A stretch of 47,359 nt of DNA from a virus. Location of the stretch: the IMG/VR virus record IMGVR_UViG_3300019124_000088, positions 1 through 47,359 of that record. The stretch is one strand, 5' to 3'. Shown piece after piece: positions 15,389-22,861 of the stretch (its first letter is position 1; each line of letters starts with the position of its first letter). The position numbers and the translations under genes were made by a program. The notes under the pieces are model-generated. The model ran no database searches. It was given only the letters and a program-made list of their open reading frames with translations, and had not been told where the DNA came from.

Positions 15389-16921
15389 TTACTGAAGCGC
15401 CGCGATCTGGCTGTTGAGCTCAGGGAAGATCGTGACGTTGGCCGCGAACACCCGGAGCTGGTTCGCCACATCGAAGGGGATGTAGGCGTTGACCCGGTTC
15501 GGATCGCCTGAGCGCTCCACGATCACGAACTGCGCGAACAGCTCCGGCTTCTCGGCTAAGCCTGCCTCGAACAGTTCGCGGTAGGCATGGATGAGCGTCG
15601 CCTTGATCTGCTGCGGTGTGACGATGCCCTGCACCTTGCGCGGGTTCTCGTCCTTCAGCACGTGGCGCGGATAGGTCGAGAGGATGCGCTGCTTGAAGTA
15701 GCGCGCCGCGTACATGGCGATGTAGAGGGTCTCGACATCGAGATAGGTGATGTCGGGCTGCCCCCAGGCATTGGTGCGGTAGGTGGTCACCACCCGGTCG
15801 ATGGCAGCCTGTCCGTCGGCGCGGAAGATCACCGCCGAGATGCCGTTCGAGTAGAGCGACTGCCGGTCGGCCTGTTTCCACTGATCGGACGCTGCCTTCG
15901 GAGCACGGATGCCCTGCAGCACAAGGGTGTGCAGCGGCGCGGCGATTTCCGTCGCCTCGGTGATCGAGCGCCCGAGATCCTTCGAGAGGCCGACCAAGCC
16001 GACGATGGCGGCGACGAACGACCACAGGGGCTGCGGATAATTGTTCGTGCCGAAGATTGACACGTGCTGGTCGTTGCGTCCTTGGCCGAGGGCCGTCTGC
16101 GCCGCCAGGTTGCCGTTGAAGGCCGTGAAATAGTGCCCCATCAGTCCGACGGTCGGCGCCCAGCGCCCCGTGCCGGAATCAGACAGGAAGTCGCGCACCG
16201 CATTGAGCTGGCTCGCCGAAACGTAGGGCGATCCGATGTGATCGAACGGTGCGTCGCCAAGCGCGGCGAGGGCTGTGGCGAGGTCCACGTCGCCGGTCCC
16301 GCCCGACATGGGCGTGATGGTGACGGTCAGGCCTGCCGGATCGATCTCGTCGCCGTCGAGGCCCGCCTCGATGCGGATGCCGTTGCCCTCCGTGCCCACA
16401 TGCCGGGCCGTGAGTGTCACGGTGCCGGCGGAGACTGCCGTGGTGACGGGCGCGCTCATGGCCCGGTTGAACTTGGTATAGCCGCGGTCGATGGCAGCCT
16501 TCAGGGCCGTGGCCACCGTTGCGGCGGTATCGCCCACCGCAACGCCGACTGAATAGCGCTCGCCCGCGACGTAGCGCACCAGGGTGCCTGCGGCGGTGGC
16601 TGTGCCGGTGATGGCGATGGAGCCCGCGGCGGCGGTGCCGCTCGGATCCGTGACCGGCAGCAGCCAGATCTCGCCGATGGGATTGTGCTGGCGGGCATAG
16701 AGGCACTGGTCGGCCAGCATGGAGCCGGGGCCGAACAGGGCGTTGGGATCGCCCGCGCCGAGGTTCACAGCCTTGCCGATCTCCGCCGAGCCCGCCGATG
16801 TCTTGCGGCCGATCAGCAGGGTCCGGGACAATCCGGAATAGGGCGGGACGCCCGCATTCACCTCGAAATAGGCACCGGGCACCCGGATGTTGCCCGGCAT
16901 GTTGTTGAAGGCGACAGCCAT
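15389..16921 (-). CDS. Contractile tail sheath protein (Mu gpL-like)
   Basis: 510 residues with GAGGAG upstream. It has the sheath family features: IRVPGAYFEVNAG near the N-terminus, PPYSGLSRTLLIGRKTSAG, a long variable beta insertion (about 100-220), and the C-terminal core with IFRADGQAAIDRVVTTYRTNAWGQPDITYLDVETLYIAMYAARYFKQRI. Its presence shows the phage is a myovirus. It is followed by the tube gene and preceded by DUF2635 and a hairpin. Confidence 0.92.
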   Translation of the reverse strand: MAVAFNNMPGNIRVPGAYFEVNAGVPPYSGLSRTLLIGRKTSAGSAEIGKAVNLGAGDPNALFGPGSMLADQCLYARQHNPIGEIWLLPVTDPSGTAAAGSIAITGTATAAGTLVRYVAGERYSVGVAVGDTAATVATALKAAIDRGYTKFNRAMSAPVTTAVSAGTVTLTARHVGTEGNGIRIEAGLDGDEIDPAGLTVTITPMSGGTGDVDLATALAALGDAPFDHIGSPYVSASQLNAVRDFLSDSGTGRWAPTVGLMGHYFTAFNGNLAAQTALGQGRNDQHVSIFGTNNYPQPLWSFVAAIVGLVGLSKDLGRSITEATEIAAPLHTLVLQGIRAPKAASDQWKQADRQSLYSNGISAVIFRADGQAAIDRVVTTYRTNAWGQPDITYLDVETLYIAMYAARYFKQRILSTYPRHVLKDENPRKVQGIVTPQQIKATLIHAYRELFEAGLAEKPELFAQFVIVERSGDPNRVNAYIPFDVANQLRVFAANVTIFPELNSQIAALQ

Positions 16922-16946
16922 GGACGGCTCTCCTCGAAAATGAAGA

Positions 16947-16965
16947 GGGCCGCATGATGCGGCCC
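16947..16965 (-). terminator. Hairpin between DUF2635 gene and sheath gene
   Basis: GGGCCGC (16947-16953) pairs with GCGGCCC (16959-16965) around a 5-nt loop. On the minus strand it is followed by TCTTCATTTTC, only a weak U tract. It may be a partial terminator or a stabilising 5' structure for the abundant sheath mRNA. Confidence 0.45.
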
Positions 16966-16975
16966 GGGTGGGGGT

Positions 16976-17179
16976 TTAGGATTTCGGGGCGACGGGCGCC
17001 GGTTCCGGCGCGGGCTCCTTGGGAGGCTTGACCTCCACCAGGTCGGCCCGGACCAGAAGTCCGGACCAGTACGGGTCGCGGGGCACGAAGGCGCCATCCT
17101 GCGGCACATTGCAACCCCGGATGGGGTCGAAGATCTGCGCGCCGGTCACGGCGGGTTTGACGTAGATGCGCTCTGACAT
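16976..17179 (-). CDS. DUF2635 protein (Mu gp38-like)
   Basis: 67 residues: RIYVKPAVTGAQIFDPIRGCNVPQDGAFVPRDPYWSGLLVRADLVEV, then a Pro/Ala/Lys tail. This is the DUF2635 pattern, found immediately before the sheath gene in Mu-like phages. Its role is not known; its conserved position suggests tail assembly. Confidence 0.85.
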   Translation of the reverse strand: MSERIYVKPAVTGAQIFDPIRGCNVPQDGAFVPRDPYWSGLLVRADLVEVKPPKEPAPEPAPVAPKS

Positions 17180-17186
17180 GGGAGCC

Positions 17187-17945
17187 TCACGGACGGATGG
17201 CCTGCAGCTGAACCAGCGGGGCGTGTTGTTCGCCCTCCCCTGGCTGCGGCCGCGGCTGGGATGGATCGGGGCGCAGGGTAAGGTCGGCGCCCGTGTAGAG
17301 CTCCACCTCCAGAGGAGGCAGGGCGTCGTGAATCATCTGGCACGTGGCCAGTGCCGAGGAATCGGCCGGCATCGCCTGGCATACCGTGCGCAGGGGATCC
17401 GGCAGGCGGGCGAAGGGACCCGTGGGGATATCCGCCGCATGCCGGTCTTCGCCCTTGAGATTCGCCGTCAGCGTCACGAGGCGGATTGCCAGCTTCTCGC
17501 CCACCTCGTCGGTGACGAAGCGGGTGGATTTCAGGCGCGGCACCGTGCGGGTGACCTTGCGGACAAGGGCGGCCGCAGGCCCTTCACCCACCGTGAGGGC
17601 CTCGACCGCCCGCTCCTCGATCAAGTCGAGGGTGGCCTCAAGCTCCCGGTCGGTCGCCAGCGACCCGATGGTGACGGTGTTCGTCGCATCGTCCCTCGAG
17701 ACCACACGCACCGCGATTTCCAGGTTGATCTCGACCGTGCGGAGGAAGGGCGCATCGCCGTTGCCGGAGACCCCCTCGCCCTGATCGTCGTCGGTGGTGA
17801 CGATGATGATCGGAACGGGCTCTTTCCTGTCGAAATCCTCCATCCGTGAGTCGTACACACGCCCTTCACAGAGGGCCGCGATCACAGGATCGGCATTCAA
17901 TGCCTCGATGGCGGCGAGACGCAGGGCCGTTCGAGCGAGACTCAT
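17187..17945 (-). CDS. Probable tail terminator/completion protein
   Basis: 252 residues. The first 130 follow the pattern of tail terminator proteins: N-terminal helix with ARTALRLAAIEALNADP, then RVYDSRMEDFDRKEPVPIIIVTTDDD and an alternating beta region EINLEIAVRV. The remainder carries helices and a Pro-rich C-terminus. The position between a neck-like protein and DUF2635/sheath fits the protein that caps the tail tube. No specific Mu homologue can be named with certainty. It overlaps the preceding gene by 4 bp. Confidence 0.55.
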   Translation of the reverse strand: MSLARTALRLAAIEALNADPVIAALCEGRVYDSRMEDFDRKEPVPIIIVTTDDDQGEGVSGNGDAPFLRTVEINLEIAVRVVSRDDATNTVTIGSLATDRELEATLDLIEERAVEALTVGEGPAAALVRKVTRTVPRLKSTRFVTDEVGEKLAIRLVTLTANLKGEDRHAADIPTGPFARLPDPLRTVCQAMPADSSALATCQMIHDALPPLEVELYTGADLTLRPDPSQPRPQPGEGEQHAPLVQLQAIRP

Positions 17946-18334
17946 TGCTGCCTCGTGAGAGCAAGGATGAGCCGCCCGCCCTCCCGGTCCTTCACCTCGG
18001 CGATCCTGAACAGTTCGCCGGTCCCGGCGCGCGTGACGTGCCAGCCCGGCTGGGGCCGTTCAGGAAACGCGGAGGCAAAGGCATCCACGAAGGGCGGGGC
18101 GGCGATCAGCGCGGTGGTGTCGGTGTCCTCCACCCGCCCGCGCGTCTTGGCGTTCATGGCCTGCCCGTCGCACGAGTAGATTCCCTCGAACGGGACGGCG
18201 GTGCCGACATTGCCGGCCCGGGCGTTCACGTCGCCCCCGGCCTTCGCCCGAGGCTGAAGGAGGAAGGCCTCGGCGAAGACGGAATCGACGGTCTCACCCG
18301 CCGCCCGTTCAAGGGATGCAAACAGCGAGGGCAT
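17942..18334 (-). CDS. Probable head-tail connector/neck protein
   Basis: 130 residues, beta-rich after an N-terminal helix (FASLERAAGETVDSVFAEAFLLQPRA), with HVTRAGTGELFRIAEVKDREGGRLILALTR at the end, reminiscent of small head-tail joining proteins with an SH3-like fold. It lies between the DUF2190 decoration gene and the tail terminator candidate, where stopper proteins occur. The function is inferred from position. Confidence 0.5.
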   Translation of the reverse strand: MPSLFASLERAAGETVDSVFAEAFLLQPRAKAGGDVNARAGNVGTAVPFEGIYSCDGQAMNAKTRGRVEDTDTTALIAAPPFVDAFASAFPERPQPGWHVTRAGTGELFRIAEVKDREGGRLILALTRQQ

Positions 18335-18340
18335 GGCCGA

Positions 18341-18676
18341 TTACGACGTGAAGGCGCCGTTGAGACGAACTTTGCCGGTTGCCGACGGATTGGCAGCGGC
18401 GGCAATGGCCGCTCCGATGAGCTTGTTGTTCGTGGCGGTCGTCGTCGCTTCCTTGGCAGTGTTGTCCCAATAGATCAGGGCGCCGAGAGCCCAGGCCTGG
18501 GCCGAGGTCTTCTTGAGATTGAAGACCTCCGTCGTCTTGATCTCGACATCCTCGCCCTGAGCAGCACTGGTGACGGCAACTCCGAAGATGGAGCCGACCA
18601 GTACGCCGTCGCCCGAGGCAACGGCATAAGGAGCGGGCACGGTGAGCGTGTCGCCCTTCTTGACATGGTTTTTCAT
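18341..18676 (-). CDS. DUF2190 capsid decoration-like protein
   Basis: 111 residues: MKNHVKKGDTLTVPAPYAVASGDGVLVGSIFGVAVTSAAQGEDVEI then GVFNL-like strand, ALGALIYWDNTAKEATTT and a C-terminal IGAAIAAAANPSATGKVRLNG. This is the DUF2190 (COG5471) pattern, encoded next to capsid genes and thought to be a capsid-stabilising decoration protein. Old databases mislabel the family as RecA/RadA-related. It follows the major capsid gene after an intervening hairpin. Confidence 0.85.
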   Translation of the reverse strand: MKNHVKKGDTLTVPAPYAVASGDGVLVGSIFGVAVTSAAQGEDVEIKTTEVFNLKKTSAQAWALGALIYWDNTAKEATTTATNNKLIGAAIAAAANPSATGKVRLNGAFTS

Positions 18677-18706
18677 GAGAACAGTCTCGCGATGGTATGA
18701 ACAGGC

Positions 18707-18728
18707 GGCGGCCGGGGATCCGGCCGCC
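18707..18728 (-). terminator. Strong hairpin between capsid and decoration protein genes
   Basis: Perfect 9-bp stem: GGCGGCCGG (18707-18715) and CCGGCCGCC (18720-18728), loop GGAT. No U tract follows on the minus strand, so rather than a canonical terminator it may set the ratio or stability of capsid and decoration mRNAs. It is located in the 73-bp gap after the capsid stop when read on the plus strand. Confidence 0.45.
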
Positions 18729-18749
18729 GGGCGATCAGGTCAGACCGGC

Positions 18750-20387
18750 TCAGTTGCCGGGATTCTTGTAGAAGGCCTTGTGATCGATCGCCTTCGCTGC
18801 GAAATCGAGGCGTCCTTTGATCTGGATCCCATCGACCTCGAAGCCCATGCGCTCCTCGGTGTAGAGGCCTTCCTCGCCTTCGAGATAGGCGTACTCGATG
18901 GTGTCCCACTGCGCCGGATCGCCGATGATGAACCAGGGGCAGGCGCCGCCGGCGTTATAGAGGCGATCCTCGACGATGAGATCCATCGTGTTCTGGTAGA
19001 CGTTCACATCGCCGGTCTTGGACGCCGTGACGGCCGTCAACAGCTTCTGGGCGCCGACCTTGTGCTTGCGCGACACGGCGAGGAAGCGGGGCGCCAGATT
19101 GAGCGGCTTGCCCGCAGCGTCCTTCTGGGCGCCGATGGCGATTTCCGCCGCCTCGACGGTGGCTTCGCTCGGAGCGCCGCCCGAAGCCGCGAGGTTGCCG
19201 TGGTCCTCATGGAAGAGGTCCACGTTGTCGCCCATCTTCGGGTTGTTGAGGAGGACGCCCCAGACCAGGTCGCTCTCCAGCTCCGCCGCGGCCCGGCCGA
19301 ACAAGGTCGGCAGGCGGTCGAAGGCGCCGAGATCGTCGTTGATCAGGGTCTGGCGCGTGATCGAGATGATGCGGCCGTAGGTGGCCAGCGCATACTTCTC
19401 GACGCTCTCTCCGAGGAAGGCGCTCTGGTATTCGCCGCCTTCCTTCACCTTCAGGAACTCCGGCATGCCGGAGAGCTGAACGATCGCCCGCTCCTTGAAG
19501 TCCGGGGCATTGGACTGGCGGGAGAACGGTCGCCAGGTCTGGCGGGCGGAGCCATAGCCGTCGCGCAGGCGCTTGGAGGCGACATTGGCGAGGAGTTGCG
19601 GGAAGTCGGAGGTCGACATCATGCCCGAGCGGCGGTCGAGGCCGAGCAGCACGCCAGCCAGCTCACGCTTGCCGAGGCCGCGCAGCTTCACGCCCTGCGT
19701 TTCTTCCACGAACACGCGCCCCATCTCGAGGAGCGACATGCCCCGCCATGAGCGTGCCGCGTCATCGAGCCTGACGGCGGCCGGGTTGGCACGGTGGAGG
19801 ATCGCGGTCTCCACGGCGGTGCGGATAGTGTCGCCCTCGTCGGTGAGGACCGTCGCCCTGGGGGAGATGCGGCTCTGCTCCGCGCGCTTGGCCACCTCGT
19901 CGAGAACGATCTTGCGGACGTCCTCTACGGAGGTGCCGTCCGCGATGTGCTTGGCGGCAAAGTCAGCCGGCATGTTGTGGCGCTGGGCCAGAGTGGTGAT
20001 CTCGGCGGAACGGGCCCGCTCGGCAGCGACGGCAGCCGGATTGGAGCGTTCCTCCTGCTCGGCTTTGCGGATATCTTCCTTCACTCCCTCGATCTCGCGG
20101 ACGAGGGTGGCATGCTCGTCTTCGATCCGCTTAACGTCCTCAGGCGACATGCCGTCCTTGATCTCCGCCTGCTTGGCCTGGGCGCGGGACACAAGGTCGT
20201 CGTGCTTGGAGCGCAGGGCCGCGAGAGCGATGCCGGCTTCGGACATCAGCTGCATCACGGACGAGTGGTCGATGAGCGACGCCTTGACCGGCAAGGTGGC
20301 AGCGAACGCTTCCGGGGAGAGCATCACAAAGGCGGCGCACAGCGCAAAAGCGACGGCCGCCAACTTCAGGCTATGGGCCTTCAACAT
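18750..20387 (-). CDS. Major capsid protein with helical N-terminal region and signal-like leader
   Basis: 545 residues from the ATG at 20387, which has GAGGA 7 nt upstream. Residues about 270-545 have the phage major capsid pattern: STSDFPQLLANVASKRLRDGY, GRIISITRQTLINDDLGAFDRLPTLFGRAAAELESDLVW, LFHEDHGNLA and the C-terminal LEGEEGLYTEERMGFEVDGIQIKGRLDFAAKAIDHKAFYKN. Residues 30-200 are charged helices, like a scaffold/delta domain removed by the prohead protease. The first 29 residues look like a Sec signal peptide: Lys residues, LAAVAFALCAAFVML, then AFA before ATLP. This is unexpected for a capsid protein. Confidence 0.85.
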   Translation of the reverse strand: MLKAHSLKLAAVAFALCAAFVMLSPEAFAATLPVKASLIDHSSVMQLMSEAGIALAALRSKHDDLVSRAQAKQAEIKDGMSPEDVKRIEDEHATLVREIEGVKEDIRKAEQEERSNPAAVAAERARSAEITTLAQRHNMPADFAAKHIADGTSVEDVRKIVLDEVAKRAEQSRISPRATVLTDEGDTIRTAVETAILHRANPAAVRLDDAARSWRGMSLLEMGRVFVEETQGVKLRGLGKRELAGVLLGLDRRSGMMSTSDFPQLLANVASKRLRDGYGSARQTWRPFSRQSNAPDFKERAIVQLSGMPEFLKVKEGGEYQSAFLGESVEKYALATYGRIISITRQTLINDDLGAFDRLPTLFGRAAAELESDLVWGVLLNNPKMGDNVDLFHEDHGNLAASGGAPSEATVEAAEIAIGAQKDAAGKPLNLAPRFLAVSRKHKVGAQKLLTAVTASKTGDVNVYQNTMDLIVEDRLYNAGGACPWFIIGDPAQWDTIEYAYLEGEEGLYTEERMGFEVDGIQIKGRLDFAAKAIDHKAFYKNPGN

Positions 20388-20472
20388 CGTTGGTTCCTCA
20401 TGGATCATCCGGGGCTGTCGACCGTTTTCCTGCGGCCCCGGCGGGCGCAGGCGGCAATTGTGAAGGGTTCGA

Positions 20473-21144
20473 TCACCGTGCCGAGGCGAGGGCCTCGCGC
20501 ATGCGCATGCGGGCGATGGTGGAGTGAGACAGAGGGTCGGGCGCCGCGACGATGCGGCCGATGATCTCGACCGGGTACATCGCCGCATTGTCTTGACCGC
20601 GGACTTGGGCACCGGGATCGGCCGGTATGGTCACAAAGGAGATCTCGTGCGGCGTCCACCGCTCCGCGATCCGCTTCTCGACCTCACCGGCTTTTTCAGG
20701 CTGGACCACCCGCACCTTGTCGATGGAGTAGCCAACCGAGATGTTTCGGAGGATCCCCTCAGACACAAGAGCGAAGATGCGGTCCGCGTTCTCGTCCGTT
20801 CCCTTGGAAGGAAAGCGGACAACGGCGCGGCCCTCGCCACCTTCAATCCACGCCCGCTCGACGACGCCGACCTGTGAGAAGGTTGACCACATCGAGTGAC
20901 TGTCGAGAACCGGGGCACCGGCGTTGAGGCGCTCCAGGTTCACCGCATCGCGGCTCACCGTGAGGATCTCGTCGAAGGGAACGACGGTGTCCCATCCCAC
21001 CCAGCGGCGGCGGCGTACCGCGGCGCCTGTAGTCCAAGTCACCTCGACAGTGCGCTTTTCCGCATCCACCGTGGTGACTGGGGCAGCGCGGGTCTGCAGC
21101 GGCAGAGCCGACGGCAATGCCCTTTGATCGATCGGCTTATTCAT
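20473..21144 (-). CDS. Prohead serine protease (S78, HK97-type)
   Basis: 223 residues from the ATG at 21144, which overlaps the portal stop by 8 bp. The sequence has the S78 layout: N-terminal VEVTWTTGAAVRRRRW, GAPVLDSHS with the candidate catalytic His, and GILRNISVGYSI with the candidate catalytic Ser (about residues 80-150). The protease cleaves the capsid N-terminal region and itself during head maturation. It directly precedes the capsid gene, with an 85-bp gap. Confidence 0.88.
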   Translation of the reverse strand: MNKPIDQRALPSALPLQTRAAPVTTVDAEKRTVEVTWTTGAAVRRRRWVGWDTVVPFDEILTVSRDAVNLERLNAGAPVLDSHSMWSTFSQVGVVERAWIEGGEGRAVVRFPSKGTDENADRIFALVSEGILRNISVGYSIDKVRVVQPEKAGEVEKRIAERWTPHEISFVTIPADPGAQVRGQDNAAMYPVEIIGRIVAAPDPLSHSTIARMRMREALASAR

Positions 21145-22654
21145 CCGGCGGATCCTTCGAAGTTGAGGAGCCCGGCTCGCTGACATCGTCCTGCGGTGCA
21201 CCCTTGACGCCCTTGAGCGCCCGGCGCGGATCGGCATCGAGCACGATTCCCCGCTTGTCGATGTCTTTCTGCCAGCGCTCGATTTCATCGAGTTGCTCCT
21301 CGGGCTCGAAGCCCCAGGCAGCCACGAACTGCGGCCAGGTCATGCGACCGGCGCGCACGGCCAGGATGTCGGCCTGCAGGTCCTTCAGCGGGTCGATAGG
21401 CTCCACCGCCGGCATGATCCACTCGACCGGGTAGCCGCCGGCCCGACGCGGCAAGGCGCCCGAGTCTTGGGCAGCCTCGGTGAAGGCCCGCCAGAGCGGA
21501 TCGAGCAGCATCGGCACCAGCGTGAGCCACTGGAACTGCTCCACCAGGCGGCGGAACTCGATCTTCCCAGCCCGCAGGCTGGAATAGTTCGCCTGGCGCA
21601 GATCGCCGGTGAGCTGGTCGTAAGTGAGCCCGGCTCCCGCCGCGAGCGCCATCCAGGTGTTGATGAGCACCGCGTCGAAGGCCAGCGAGGAGGAGGGGTT
21701 CACCGAACCCATCTCCTCGCCCTGCTCGAGGTAGGTGACCATGGCAGGGGAAAGACGCTCGATTCGGCGGTTCTTGCCGCCGCCGCGCTGCTCGGTATGC
21801 GCTTGCCCGATGGTGCGAGCCGGATCATTGGTCTTGACGTAGGCCGCGAAGCAGGCCTCGACCTTCGCCTTGACGATGATCGCATCCTCAAGGTCCGCCA
21901 GATCGCGTCCTTTGAGCGCCACCGGCGAGAGCCACGGCACTCCGCGCCCCTGCCCAACACGGTCCTTTCGGTAAAGATGAAAGATGTCGGAGGCGGCGAT
22001 GCGCTGCGAGGCGTTGCGCGATTGGACGATCTGCGAACCTGGGTGTTCCGGCAGCAGCCAATAGGCCGTGCGCTTGCCGTTTCTGCCGTACTCAATCCCT
22101 TGATCGATGACCACTTCGGCATCAGCTCGGTCGCGGCTGCCGTCCAGATGGTCGGGCTCCAGCAGCATGATCTCGAGCGGCACCTTCCGGCTGCCATCGA
22201 GCGGCATGGGGATCCTCCGCGTCAGTACCTCGCCCGATTCGATTGTGGTGCGGCAGGCTAGAGCGAGGAGGCCGTTGATGTCGAGTTGGCCCTCGGCGTC
22301 GCAGGTCTTGCCCCACTCGCGCCAAAGGTTCGCAGCCTTGCGGTCGAGGGTTCGGTTGCCGGTCTTGCTCACCGGGATCGGGCCGGTGCCAACCGCATGG
22401 GCGGTGAACACCGACACGATCCGTGGCCCCCACCAGGTGTTGCGCACCAGCTCGCGAGAGCGCGCCCGGATCAAGGGCAGCTTGCCCTTGGTCAAGGAAT
22501 TGGCGGAGCCTTTGGAGGCCTGCCACCCTTCCGTGCGCCGGCCGATGCGGGCCGATTCGTAGGAGCGGACCTGATCGAGCACGAAGCGCGCCTCGGCCCG
22601 GCGCAACCCGGCGCGGGGCGCAAAGAACTCGATTGCGCGATCGAGAATGTTCAT
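21137..22654 (-). CDS. Portal protein, lambda family
   Basis: 505 residues. It matches lambda gpB-like portals: YESARIGRRTEGW near 31-43, LVRNTWWGPRIVSVFTAHAVGTGPIPVSK, LALACRTTIESGEVLTRR, LEPDHLDGSRD, YWLLPEHPG, FHLYRKDRVGQGRGVPWLSPVALKGRDLADLEDAI, and QLTGDLRQANYSSLRAGKIEFRRLVE. Portals form the dodecameric DNA channel at the capsid vertex. It lies between gpW and the prohead protease as in lambda-like head modules. Confidence 0.92.
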   Translation of the reverse strand: MNILDRAIEFFAPRAGLRRAEARFVLDQVRSYESARIGRRTEGWQASKGSANSLTKGKLPLIRARSRELVRNTWWGPRIVSVFTAHAVGTGPIPVSKTGNRTLDRKAANLWREWGKTCDAEGQLDINGLLALACRTTIESGEVLTRRIPMPLDGSRKVPLEIMLLEPDHLDGSRDRADAEVVIDQGIEYGRNGKRTAYWLLPEHPGSQIVQSRNASQRIAASDIFHLYRKDRVGQGRGVPWLSPVALKGRDLADLEDAIIVKAKVEACFAAYVKTNDPARTIGQAHTEQRGGGKNRRIERLSPAMVTYLEQGEEMGSVNPSSSLAFDAVLINTWMALAAGAGLTYDQLTGDLRQANYSSLRAGKIEFRRLVEQFQWLTLVPMLLDPLWRAFTEAAQDSGALPRRAGGYPVEWIMPAVEPIDPLKDLQADILAVRAGRMTWPQFVAAWGFEPEEQLDEIERWQKDIDKRGIVLDADPRRALKGVKGAPQDDVSEPGSSTSKDPPDE

Positions 22655-22661
22655 GATGTCC

Positions 22662-22859
22662 TCAATCGCGTTCGAAGGAGGCGAAGGACGTGCGGATCCT
22701 CGCCTCGCCTCTCACCTCGGTTTCCATCATCTCCAGGGTTTCCCGCATCTCCTTCAGGGAACGGAAGGTGGTCTCGCGCCCGTCAGCATAACGGACCTTG
22801 AGCGCGCCCGTGGCGATGGCCCTCTTCAGGGTTTCGATGTCGTTCTGCGAGAAAGCCAT
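22662..22859 (-). CDS. gpW-like head-tail joining protein
   Basis: 65 residues, the length of lambda gpW. Pattern: DIETLKRAIATGALKVRYADGRETTFRSLKEMRETLEMMETEV, with an amphipathic helix, beta hairpin and second helix. gpW family proteins stabilise the filled head and form the connector for tail attachment. The gene lies between large terminase (2-bp gap) and portal, the lambda order. Confidence 0.88.
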   Translation of the reverse strand: MAFSQNDIETLKRAIATGALKVRYADGRETTFRSLKEMRETLEMMETEVRGEARIRTSFASFERD

Positions 22860-22861
22860 CG

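Noticed and set aside
18341-18676. RecA/RadA-like recombinase annotation for the DUF2190 gene
   Set aside because: No P-loop or recombinase motif is present; the position and sequence fit a capsid decoration protein.
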